NCBI GenBank assembly: GCA_018668195.1
Contig: JABITU010000044.1
Span: 1 to 16,130, forward strand
Direction of reading: 5' to 3'
Length of the DNA: 16,130 nt
From: Tateyamaria sp.
Lineage (GTDB): Bacteria; Pseudomonadota; Alphaproteobacteria; Rhodobacterales; Rhodobacteraceae
Below are positions 5,988 to 12,809 of this stretch, in pieces. The notes under the pieces are model-generated. The model ran no database searches. It saw only the letters and a program-made list of their open reading frames with translations, and was not told the DNA's origin. The position numbers and the translations under genes were made by a program. Every line of letters starts with the position of its first letter. The first letter of the stretch is position 1.

Positions 5988-7154
5988 TCATTCCTTTAAC
6001 AATCCACGAGCGATCACGAGTTTCATGATCTCATTGGTCCCAGCATAAATGCGTTCAATCCGGTTGTCGCGGTACATGCGTTCCAGCGGGTATTCTGCCA
6101 TCACTCCGTAGCCGCCGAAAAGCTGGAGACAGCGGTCGATAATCTTGGCCTGAAGATCGGTCAGCCAGTATTTTGCCATCGACGCTTTTTCAGTCGTCAG
6201 CTTGCCTTGCAGATGCTCAGCAATACAGGCATCCAGAAACGTCTTGGCGATGGTGGCTTCGGTCGCACATTCGGCCAATACAAACTGAGTGTTTTGGAAC
6301 TCGGCAATTTTTTTGCCAAAGGCCGCGCGGTCTTTGACGTATTCAACCGTCACCCGCAGCGCGCGTTCGATCCGCGCCACCGCATAGACGCCGATCAACA
6401 GGCGCTCTTGGGGCAATTGCTGCATCATCTGGGCAAACCCCTGCCCCTCTTCCGGACCAAGCAGGGCCGATGCCGGCACCCGCATGTTGTCAAAGAACAA
6501 TTCAGACGTATCGTTGGACTTCATCCCCAGCTTGTCGAGGTTTCGACCCCGCCGGAAGCCCTCCAGACCATCGGTTTCCACCAGAAACAACGAGGTGCCA
6601 CGCCCGCCCGCCTTAGGGTCAGTCTTGGCTGCTACAATGATCATATTCGCCAAGGCGCCATTTGTGATAAATGTCTTTGAGCCGGAAATCTTGTAGTAAT
6701 TGCCATCTTTGACGGCCGTGGTTTTAATGTTTTGCAGATCAGACCCGGCTCCTGGCTCGGTCATCGCAATCGCGCCGATCAGTTCGCCAGATATCATGCG
6801 CGGCAGGATTGAATGTTTCTGCTCATCCGAGCCGTAGTGAATGAGATAGGGGATCACGATGGAGTTGTGTAAACCGCCACCCCAGCCATCAATTCCCGCC
6901 AGATTGCCCTGATAGGCAATCACTGCATCATGGGCAAAACTGCCGCCAAGGCCGCCAAATTCTTCAGGGACTTCCGCCCCCAGCAACCCCATTTCGCCTG
7001 CCTTTTCCCAAACGGCACGCGGGAAAGACCCTGCTTTCTCCCAATCCTCGTAGTTCGGCGCGCATTCGCGCGCGTAGAATTGGCGACACGCATCGCTTAG
7101 CATCTCAAGCTCGTCGTCCATCCAGTGTGAGCGGGGAAGGTCTAGTTCTGTCAT
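5988..7154 (-). CDS. Acyl-CoA dehydrogenase, long-chain/isovaleryl-type active site
   Basis: This 388-residue flavoenzyme should introduce a trans-2 double bond into an acyl-CoA and pass electrons to ETF. Family signatures are AMTEPGAGSDL (130-140), SGSKTFITNG (157-166), QLFGGYG (344-350) and IYAGTNEIMKLVIARGL near the end. The medium-chain base position (Glu in YEGT) is Ala here (YAGT). A Glu250 in LPQERL occupies the helix-G position that supplies the base in LCAD and isovaleryl-CoA dehydrogenase, so the enzyme looks active but of that subtype. It is far shorter than DmdC-type dehydrogenases (about 590 residues). It is the first gene of the minus-strand operon and diverges from the LysR gene. 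The start at 7154 (MTELDLPRSHW) fits the family; an in-frame ATG at 7250 would add 32 unlikely residues. Its stop overlaps the next ATG (ATGA). Substrate unknown. Confidence 0.94.
   Translation of the reverse strand: MTELDLPRSHWMDDELEMLSDACRQFYARECAPNYEDWEKAGSFPRAVWEKAGEMGLLGAEVPEEFGGLGGSFAHDAVIAYQGNLAGIDGWGGGLHNSIVIPYLIHYGSDEQKHSILPRMISGELIGAIAMTEPGAGSDLQNIKTTAVKDGNYYKISGSKTFITNGALANMIIVAAKTDPKAGGRGTSLFLVETDGLEGFRRGRNLDKLGMKSNDTSELFFDNMRVPASALLGPEEGQGFAQMMQQLPQERLLIGVYAVARIERALRVTVEYVKDRAAFGKKIAEFQNTQFVLAECATEATIAKTFLDACIAEHLQGKLTTEKASMAKYWLTDLQAKIIDRCLQLFGGYGVMAEYPLERMYRDNRIERIYAGTNEIMKLVIARGLLKE
5992..5997 (-). promoter_or_regulatory. Ribosome binding site for the ECHDC3-like crotonase
   Basis: AAAGGA on the minus strand lies inside the last codons of the acyl-CoA dehydrogenase gene, 6 nt before the ATG at 5985-5983. 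It abuts the earlier ATG at 5991, which makes that one an unlikely start. Confidence 0.6.
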
Positions 7155-7200
7155 CAAATACCGGCCAATTGAGTGGAGTGCGCAGGGGTTCAAATGGAAG

Positions 7201-7228
7201 TCTATAAAGTAGCCCGTGCCGCAGCCAA
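7201..7228 (-). promoter_or_regulatory. Candidate promoter for the acyl-CoA dehydrogenase operon
   Basis: On the minus strand TTGGCT (7228-7223) and TATAGA (7206-7201) are 16 nt apart, each matching 4 of 6 consensus bases. Transcription would start about 40 nt ahead of the ATG at 7154. The match is moderate, as expected for a promoter that needs an activator. The TATAGAT at 7281-7275 is an alternative. Confidence 0.35.
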
Positions 7229-7295
7229 TCGAATTAGCAGATACACCCATACCTAAAGTAAATGGAAACCGCCGATCTATACAAAGGCAAAAGAA

Positions 7296-7314
7296 ATGAA
7301 TAACTGTTATTCAT
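7296..7314. promoter_or_regulatory. Perfect 19-bp palindrome, probable LysR operator
   Basis: The site reads ATGAATAACTGTTATTCAT: two 9-nt arms in perfect inverted symmetry around a single central T. It contains two mirror-image T-N11-A frames, the LysR-type box pattern. It ends 26 nt before the LysR ATG, downstream of the plus-strand TATACA and upstream of the minus-strand TATAGAT. Binding could therefore both repress the regulator gene and affect the leftward operon. Confidence 0.68.
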
Positions 7315-7340
7315 AGAAAAACCTGAGGGCCAGCCAGCCA

Positions 7341-8267
7341 ATGAACCTACGTCAACTCGAGGCATTCAGAGCAACCATCCGCTGTGGTTCCATCACCGAA
7401 GCTGCGAAGATGATGCATATCTCACAGCCCAGTGTCAGCAGGCTCATCGCTGATCTTGAACATTCCGCCGGATTTCCGTTGTTCTTGCGCGTTGGGCGGG
7501 GGCTGACCCCGACTGTAGAAGGTCGCCATTTTTACGAAGGTGTCGAGGGCATGTTTGTAGGAATCGACCGCTTGCAGGATTTGGCGAAATCAATTCGCAC
7601 GTCGCAAGGTGGCGCGATCTCTATCGGGACGATCCAGTCCATCGCGACGATAGAGTTGCCAATCGCCATAAGCCGCCTTTATCATGAAAACCCCGACATC
7701 GAGTTTGTCGTGCAATCGCGCAATACGCCTGCAATCCTCGACGCGGTTCAGATGCGCCAGATTGATCTGGGTATTGTCGGGCGAGAGCCGGATTATGCGG
7801 GCGTCGAAGTCTTGTATCAAACGTCTGCTGCCTATGTTTGCCTGATACCCGAAGACCACCCTCTGGCCGATGAATACGGGCCGGTTGATCTTGAAGAGCT
7901 GGTCAAGACAGAGACATTTGTCACCTTTGGCGCTAGCTATCCGGACTCCATGATGTCGATAAACCCTGAACTATCTGACGAACTGCGTGCGCGGTCCCGC
8001 CTGTCCGTGGCCAATATGCCTTTGGCGGGTGCCTTGGTGCGGGAAGCGTCTGTGCTGGCCATCGCCGATCCATTTTCGGCAGAACAGGCCGTGCGAATGG
8101 GCGGTGTCGTGTTCCGGCCCATCAAACAGAAACTCACGTATTTTGTCGCTGTTGTTGCCGCCCGTCGCGAAGATCTGTCGCGCGAGGCATTGAAATTCGT
8201 CGATCTGTTTGGTCAGCAATTGCAAGCTCGGGTCGACAAGGTGGAAAGCATGAATGACACGCCATGA
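7341..8267 (+). CDS. LysR-family transcriptional regulator
   Basis: A 308-residue cytoplasmic DNA-binding regulator. The N-terminal winged helix-turn-helix starts MNLRQLEAFRA, and SITEAAKMMHISQPSVSRLI (17-36) is the recognition region. The rest is a periplasmic-binding-protein-like effector domain of normal length. The start is the canonical LysR start and has a GAGGG upstream. The gene diverges from the acyl-CoA dehydrogenase operon with the palindrome in between, and it lies 125 nt ahead of, and in the same direction as, the FMN-dehydrogenase operon. It is therefore a candidate controller of both. The effector cannot be read from sequence; a substrate or intermediate of one of the two pathways would be expected. 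The spacer 8268-8392 contains no gene or clear hairpin. Confidence 0.95.
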   Translation: MNLRQLEAFRATIRCGSITEAAKMMHISQPSVSRLIADLEHSAGFPLFLRVGRGLTPTVEGRHFYEGVEGMFVGIDRLQDLAKSIRTSQGGAISIGTIQSIATIELPIAISRLYHENPDIEFVVQSRNTPAILDAVQMRQIDLGIVGREPDYAGVEVLYQTSAAYVCLIPEDHPLADEYGPVDLEELVKTETFVTFGASYPDSMMSINPELSDELRARSRLSVANMPLAGALVREASVLAIADPFSAEQAVRMGGVVFRPIKQKLTYFVAVVAARREDLSREALKFVDLFGQQLQARVDKVESMNDTP

Positions 8268-8392
8268 CACCTATGGATTTCGCGCAGGTATAGGTCTGGC
8301 GTATGGGTCAGAGATGTTTTTCGATTGGTCGGCCCTGCCTAACTCTTTATAGTCTTGGGAAGCTCTTATAAATCCCCGAGGCAGTCGCGCGC

Positions 8393-9589
8393 ATGATGCA
8401 GCAAAACAGCAGAATATTCTCGACCGAAGACGCGCGACGGCTCGCAAAACGGCGCCTGCCCCGTTTGATCTTTGACTTTATCGAAGGGGCAGCAGGGCGC
8501 GAGGTTGGCGCGGCGCGCAATGTGTCACAGTTCGATAACATCATGCTGCAACCCCGCGTGATGGCGGATGTTGCGCAGTGTGCGTTGGCGACGAAACTGA
8601 TGGGGCAATTTTACAAGGTGCCCTTTGGAATTGCCCCGATGGGCATGTGCAACCTTGTCCATCCAAAGGCGGACACATCGCTGGCCGATACCGCAAAGGC
8701 GATGGATTTTCCTGTGTGCCTGTCCTCGGCGGCGTCCACCTCAATTGAGGATATGGCCCGCATGGCGGGATCGCGCGCGTGGTTTCAGCTTTACTTCGGG
8801 GCCTCTCAAGACGCATCTTTGGCGATGGTCGAACGTGCCCGTGTTGCCGGGTATGACACTCTCGTTCTGACTGTGGATGTGCCGCAAGTCTCACGAAGGG
8901 TGCGCGATCTACGCAACGGTTTCACGGTCCCTTTTGCGATGACGCCTCGCGCCTTTATGGACTTCGCAATCCACCCAAAGTGGTCCCTGCGCACGCTTGC
9001 CGCAGGTGCGCCGCGTCCGATGAATTTTACTGACAGCAATGGGGTCAACACCTTCAACCGCGGGGCAAGCCGGTCAGGGGCCGATTGGGAATTTTTGGCG
9101 GTTTTGCGGGACAAATGGCCGGGTAAGCTCGTTGTTAAAGGTGTCACATCTGCTGCAGACACCCGCCGGATTTGCGCCCTTGGTGCTGATGCAATTTACG
9201 TCTCAAACCATGGCGGAAGACAGTTGGACTCTGTGCCACCTGCAATCAGGCTTTTGCCCTTGATCCGCGCGGCAGCTGGCCCGGACTTTCCACTGCTTTT
9301 TGACAGTGGCATTCGCGGCGGAGAAGATATCGTCAAAGCCCTCGCCCTTGGCGCTGATTTTGTCATGATAGGACGCCCTGCTCTGTATGCACTGGGGGCA
9401 GAAGGCGCTGTCGGCCTGAACTCACTCCTTAAATGCTTCGGGGCAGACATCAGCGTTGTGATGGCACAACTGGGTGTGACCTCTATCAGCCAACTTGGGC
9501 CAGATGTCGTGTTTGATGACGCTGCTCTTAAGGGCGAAGACCTTGAAACAAAACCGCGGGCGGCTTTGCAGCTTGCCGCCAAAACCTAA
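8393..9589 (+). CDS. FMN-dependent 2-hydroxy-acid dehydrogenase/oxidase (lactate dehydrogenase/glycolate oxidase family)
   Basis: This 398-residue TIM-barrel flavoenzyme should oxidise an L-2-hydroxy acid to the 2-oxo acid. The active-site stretch SNHGGRQLD holds catalytic His273 and substrate-binding Arg276. Lys249 (VVKG) contacts the flavin and Tyr134 (FQLYF) is the second substrate tyrosine; DSGIRGGEDIVKALALGAD and IGRPALYAL form the FMN phosphate site. The residue matching spinach glycolate oxidase Tyr24, which binds the substrate carboxylate, is Phe29 (IFDFI). No membrane anchor segment is obvious. The first ATG (8393) is preferred over the second (8396) because the GAGG upstream is already distant. 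It opens a four-gene operon, 15 nt before the ThDP enzyme. This suggests its 2-oxo-acid product is the substrate for that enzyme. Acceptor (oxygen, quinone or cytochrome) and substrate are unknown. Confidence 0.93.
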   Translation: MMQQNSRIFSTEDARRLAKRRLPRLIFDFIEGAAGREVGAARNVSQFDNIMLQPRVMADVAQCALATKLMGQFYKVPFGIAPMGMCNLVHPKADTSLADTAKAMDFPVCLSSAASTSIEDMARMAGSRAWFQLYFGASQDASLAMVERARVAGYDTLVLTVDVPQVSRRVRDLRNGFTVPFAMTPRAFMDFAIHPKWSLRTLAAGAPRPMNFTDSNGVNTFNRGASRSGADWEFLAVLRDKWPGKLVVKGVTSAADTRRICALGADAIYVSNHGGRQLDSVPPAIRLLPLIRAAAGPDFPLLFDSGIRGGEDIVKALALGADFVMIGRPALYALGAEGAVGLNSLLKCFGADISVVMAQLGVTSISQLGPDVVFDDAALKGEDLETKPRAALQLAAKT

Positions 9590-9604
9590 AGTGAGACATA
9601 TCAA

Positions 9605-11323
9605 ATGACAGACCCCAAGATGATCAGAGGTGGTGCGCTGTTGGCCCGCGCCTTCAAAGAAAAAGGCGTTGAACATGCCTTCACGCTGGCGGGTGGCTTT
9701 TGCAATCCGGCCCTTGAAGGGTTCATGGAATGCCAGATGCCTGTCATCAACACGCCCCATGAACAGATCGCGGGGCACTTGGCGGATGGTCATGCCCGCA
9801 TCACCCGCAAACCTGTGATTTGCCTTGTTGGTCCCGAAGGGTTTGCCAACGCCGTGCCCGCCATGTTGGAGGCCGGAGGCGAGCGCAGCCCCGTCATTTT
9901 TGTTACAGGGTCATCCACGCTCAAACGTCAGGGTGCGGGCGGCTTCAAAGAGATCGACGATGTGGCCATCGCGGCCCCCTTGGTCAAATACTCGGTCCAG
10001 ATCACGGATGGTGAACGGATCAGTGAATTTGTGAACCGCGCTTGGACCGCCGCCACAACCGGTTATCCCGGTCCTGTGCATATCTCGCTGCCCGTGGACA
10101 TCATGTTCTCGTCCTTTGCGCCAGACGCGGGGCTGGAAGAACGCCCGTTCAACCGTAGCGACCGCCCTGTCGCACGGGCATGGCCTGATCCTGCGGCCTT
10201 GGCTGTTGTGTTGGACAAGGTAAAAAATGCCGAACGCCCCGTCATCATTGGTGGCCACGGTGTCTGGTGGTCCAAGGCAGAGGACAGGCTTGAACAGGCC
10301 GGCAAGGCCCTGCGCCTGCCCATTTTCAACGTCCCCTACCATTCCAAACTTCTGGGTGAAGAATCCGAGGCCTATATGGGTTTGGCTGATTTCCACCAAT
10401 ATCACCCCTCGAAACCTGCGATCCACGAGGCCGATCTGGTGCTGATGATTGGCGGGCGTCTCGACAACCAGATGAACTTTGGCAACCCGCCGTTCTTTCC
10501 AAAGGACCAAACGCTGATCTGCATTAATGGCAGTCACGAGGAATTGGAATACAACCAAGCTGCCGATGAGGTGTTGCTGTCTGACCCCGGTGCTTTCCTT
10601 GAGGCGCTCAGTGGCGTGGGCAAAACCTGGCCCGCGTGGTTTGATCTGCAACGGACCCGGCGTGCCGCTTGGGTCGACGAATGGTACGACCATATCGAGG
10701 CCGAATCCGCAAAGCCCGGCAAGATGCATCCGCTGCAACTCTCGTTGGATGTGCAAGAGCAAATGGGTGACGATGACTGGTTGATCTTTGACGGTGGCAA
10801 CACCCATTTCTGGTCTGAAATTGCGGTGAATATGGCCGGATGGCGCGGGCAAAAACTGGGCGGCATTATGCATCCCGGCAATTACTCTCTGCTGGGTGTG
10901 GGCGTGTCGTTTGGTATCTCTGCCAAGGCGCTGCACCCGGATCGCAATGTCGTCCTCATTTCTGGCGATGGAGCGTTCCTGTCGGGAGGGCTGTCGATTG
11001 AATACGCCTTTCAGGAAGGCCTGCCGATCACCATTGTCATCGACAACAACAACGGCCTTGATTGCATCAGCCAACAACAAGAACGCCTGTTCAAAAATGG
11101 AAAACACTTCGCAACCGATTTCCGCGACATCCCGTTTCATACGATGTGTGAAGGTATGGGCGGGCATGGTGAGCTGGTGGAAACACGCGACCAACTTGCA
11201 CCCGCCTTGCAACGCGCCATGTCCAGCGGCAAAGTGGCCATCGTCAACGTCAAATGCCGCGGCGTGATCAGCCCGATTGTTGCAGCAACATCCGACAAGC
11301 GAGAAAAGGCTTCGATTGAATAA
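9605..11323 (+). CDS. Thiamine-diphosphate-dependent decarboxylase/lyase (benzaldehyde-lyase / 2-hydroxyacyl-CoA-lyase-like)
   Basis: A 572-residue enzyme with the three domains of the acetolactate synthase/pyruvate decarboxylase superfamily. Glu53 in NTPHEQIAGHLADGHAR is the glutamate that activates ThDP. The cofactor and magnesium motif runs from GDGAFLSGG (454) to DNNNG (480-484). The N-terminal half (GVEHAFTLAGG, GFANAVPAMLEAG, IDDVAIAAPLVKYS) looks closer to benzaldehyde lyase and 2-hydroxyacyl-CoA lyases than to true acetolactate synthases, and no regulatory small subunit is present. Expected chemistry is decarboxylation of a 2-oxo acid or carbon-carbon cleavage or ligation of a 2-hydroxy ketone or acyl-CoA. 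Placed directly after a 2-hydroxy-acid dehydrogenase, decarboxylation of that enzyme's 2-oxo-acid product is the simplest role. The stop overlaps the next ATG by 1 nt (TAATG). Specific substrate not recognisable. Confidence 0.9.
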   Translation: MTDPKMIRGGALLARAFKEKGVEHAFTLAGGFCNPALEGFMECQMPVINTPHEQIAGHLADGHARITRKPVICLVGPEGFANAVPAMLEAGGERSPVIFVTGSSTLKRQGAGGFKEIDDVAIAAPLVKYSVQITDGERISEFVNRAWTAATTGYPGPVHISLPVDIMFSSFAPDAGLEERPFNRSDRPVARAWPDPAALAVVLDKVKNAERPVIIGGHGVWWSKAEDRLEQAGKALRLPIFNVPYHSKLLGEESEAYMGLADFHQYHPSKPAIHEADLVLMIGGRLDNQMNFGNPPFFPKDQTLICINGSHEELEYNQAADEVLLSDPGAFLEALSGVGKTWPAWFDLQRTRRAAWVDEWYDHIEAESAKPGKMHPLQLSLDVQEQMGDDDWLIFDGGNTHFWSEIAVNMAGWRGQKLGGIMHPGNYSLLGVGVSFGISAKALHPDRNVVLISGDGAFLSGGLSIEYAFQEGLPITIVIDNNNGLDCISQQQERLFKNGKHFATDFRDIPFHTMCEGMGGHGELVETRDQLAPALQRAMSSGKVAIVNVKCRGVISPIVAATSDKREKASIE

Positions 11324-11658
11324 TGGCGATGCTCACCTCACATACTCTGAATGGCACTGATGGCACCCACGCGGGTGACATCGCTGTGACGCTCACAAAC
11401 CTGACCAGCGGCGCTGTCGTGCTGACCGCCGCGATGGACGACGTCGGGCGACTGTCACAAGACATCCCGTTAAAACATATTGACGTGGAGGCAACTTACG
11501 AACTGGTTTTTGACACGGGCCCGTATTGGGCTGCGCGCAAGATGCCTGCCACTGTCACGCAGATCGCCTTGCGGTTTGCCATGCCGGACCCCAAAGGCGG
11601 ATATCATATGCCTGTGATCCTAAATCCCAATTCTTATTCGATGTGGATGTCTGCCTGA
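11323..11658 (+). CDS. Transthyretin-like / 5-hydroxyisourate-hydrolase-related protein with altered C-terminus
   Basis: This 111-residue protein has the length and motif order of HIUase: TSHTLN with His7, Arg43 in DDVGRLSQD, YELVFDTGPYWAARK (59-73), and GGYHMPVILNPNSYS with His95. These place it in the transthyretin-like family, whose known members hydrolyse 5-hydroxyisourate in purine breakdown. The hallmark C-terminal Tyr-Arg-Gly-Ser is absent: after SYS the chain ends MWMSA, so the aligned residues are Trp-Met-Ser-Ala. No other uric-acid gene is nearby. It may hydrolyse a different cyclic or activated intermediate made by the ThDP enzyme, or act as an accessory subunit. It is coupled on both sides (TAATG with the ThDP gene, TGATG with the demethylase), so it belongs to this pathway. 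An ATG at 11329 is an alternative start. Confidence 0.85.
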   Translation: MAMLTSHTLNGTDGTHAGDIAVTLTNLTSGAVVLTAAMDDVGRLSQDIPLKHIDVEATYELVFDTGPYWAARKMPATVTQIALRFAMPDPKGGYHMPVILNPNSYSMWMSA

Positions 11659-12767
11659 TGGATGGTTTGAACATGTCGCGGCGCATCCGTCGCACCCCTT
11701 ATACTGATCGAGTTGAGCAGTCCGGCGTGCGCGGCTTTTCTGTCGTCAATCACATGCTGTTGCCCAAGGCGTTCCAGCCAACAGTTGAACAGGATTATTG
11801 GCACCTGCGCGAACACGTCCAGCTCTGGGACGTGTCCTGCCAGCGTCAGGTCCAGATCACGGGGCCAGATGCTGCCGCCCTTGTCCAATGGATGACACCG
11901 CGCAATATCGCCCGTGCCAAGGAGGGGGATTGTTTCTATATCCCCATCATCGACGCACAGGGTGGGATGATCAACGATCCGGTTATGCTGAAACTGGCCG
12001 AGGACCACTTTTGGCTGTCTATCGCGGACAGTGACGTTCTGCTTTATGCGATGGGTTTGGCGCTGGGGCGCGGCATGGATGTCGAGATAAGCGAGCCTGA
12101 CGTGTCGCCTCTGGCTGTCCAAGGCCCAAAGGCCGAAGACCTGCTGGCCGGATTGTTCGGCGCGCATATTCGCGACATCGGGTTCTTCAAATTTGGCTGG
12201 ATCGAATTCCAAGGCACCCGCCAACTCATTGCCCGCTCTGGTTTCTCCCGCCAGGGCGGCTTTGAGATTTATCTGGAAGGCGGGCAACTGGGATCGACAC
12301 TTTGGGACGCAATCTGGGACGCGGGCCAAGCATTTAACATCACACCCGGCTGCCCCAACCTGATCGAACGAATCGAAGGTGGATTGTTTTCCTATGGCAA
12401 CGAATTCACGCGAGACAACAATCCTTTTGAAATCGGGCACGGCAAGTTCTGCGTTACCGATGGCGCCATTGACTATGTTGGTCGCGCAGCTTTGCAAAAA
12501 ATCGCCGCAAAAGGGGCCGGCCGCGAAATTCGCGGTGTGGTCTTTGATGGCGGCCCCTGCCCAACTTGTTCTAAACTGTGGCCTGTGATGGTTGGGGACA
12601 CCCGCGTGGGCCAGATTACTTCGGCCATCTGGTCGCCGCGATTGAAGCGCAATGTCGGGCAATCCATGATCGATCGTGAGTTCTGGGATGCGGGCCAAGC
12701 CGTAACCGTTCATTCTCAGGACGGAATGATACGGTCAGGGGAAGTCTCTGCCCTGCCTTTTGACTGA
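11658..12767 (+). CDS. DmdA-family (GcvT-like) tetrahydrofolate-dependent demethylase; DMSP demethylase or close paralogue
   Basis: This 369-residue protein matches dimethylsulfoniopropionate demethylase (DmdA) in length and along its whole sequence: RRIRRTPYTDRV, VNHMLLPKAF, LREHVQLWDVSCQRQVQI, GGMINDPV, SEPDVSPLAVQGP, RQGGFEIYLEG, GCPNLIERIEGGLFSYGNE. The family transfers a methyl group from substrate to tetrahydrofolate in the cytoplasm. Pelagibacter DmdA uses, as I recall, Trp197 and Tyr206 for the sulfonium substrate. Here these align with Phe196 and Tyr205, so DMSP itself or a related methylated compound is possible. DmdA has many paralogues of unknown substrate, and true dmdA is usually near acuI or other dmd genes, not with this partner set. 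The ATG at 11658 overlaps the upstream stop; a second ATG at 11673 directly precedes the conserved SRRIRRTP and is an alternative. It is the last gene of the operon. Confidence 0.85.
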   Translation: MDGLNMSRRIRRTPYTDRVEQSGVRGFSVVNHMLLPKAFQPTVEQDYWHLREHVQLWDVSCQRQVQITGPDAAALVQWMTPRNIARAKEGDCFYIPIIDAQGGMINDPVMLKLAEDHFWLSIADSDVLLYAMGLALGRGMDVEISEPDVSPLAVQGPKAEDLLAGLFGAHIRDIGFFKFGWIEFQGTRQLIARSGFSRQGGFEIYLEGGQLGSTLWDAIWDAGQAFNITPGCPNLIERIEGGLFSYGNEFTRDNNPFEIGHGKFCVTDGAIDYVGRAALQKIAAKGAGREIRGVVFDGGPCPTCSKLWPVMVGDTRVGQITSAIWSPRLKRNVGQSMIDREFWDAGQAVTVHSQDGMIRSGEVSALPFD

Positions 12768-12809
12768 TATTGCATCGCAAATTGGTACATCTATTTGATG
12801 CGCCTTTGA

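Larger units (their letters stand above)
7155..7340. promoter_or_regulatory. Divergent control region between acyl-CoA dehydrogenase operon and LysR gene
   Basis: This 186-nt spacer separates two divergent transcription units and carries no gene. It contains the 19-bp palindrome at 7296-7314, a candidate promoter for the leftward operon at 7201-7228, and a second TATAGAT-like box on the minus strand at 7275-7281 that overlaps a TATACA on the plus strand (7278-7283). LysR-type regulators usually control the divergent neighbour and themselves from such a spacer. Confidence 0.65.

Noticed and set aside
5167..7154. Naming the dehydrogenase and crotonase DmdC and DmdD
   Set aside because: The dehydrogenase is 388 residues rather than about 590, and the crotonase lacks both DmdD catalytic glutamates.
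8268..8392. A promoter for the FMN-dehydrogenase operon
   Set aside because: TTATAG and TATAAA boxes are present but neither has a convincing upstream hexamer at proper spacing, so I do not call one.
9911..11212. A 433-codon open frame on the minus strand
   Set aside because: It is antisense to the ThDP enzyme, whose cofactor motifs are intact. The translated product has no recognisable domain.
9605..11323. Acetolactate synthase of branched-chain amino-acid synthesis
   Set aside because: There is no regulatory subunit or ilv gene beside it, and the N-terminal half resembles benzaldehyde lyase and hydroxyacyl-CoA lyases more.
11323..11658. A uric-acid degradation cluster
   Set aside because: Only a HIUase-like gene is present, it lacks the signature tail, and no uricase, OHCU decarboxylase or allantoinase gene is nearby.
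11634..12713. A 359-codon open frame on the minus strand
   Set aside because: It is the antisense of the DmdA-family gene, which matches its family along its whole length.
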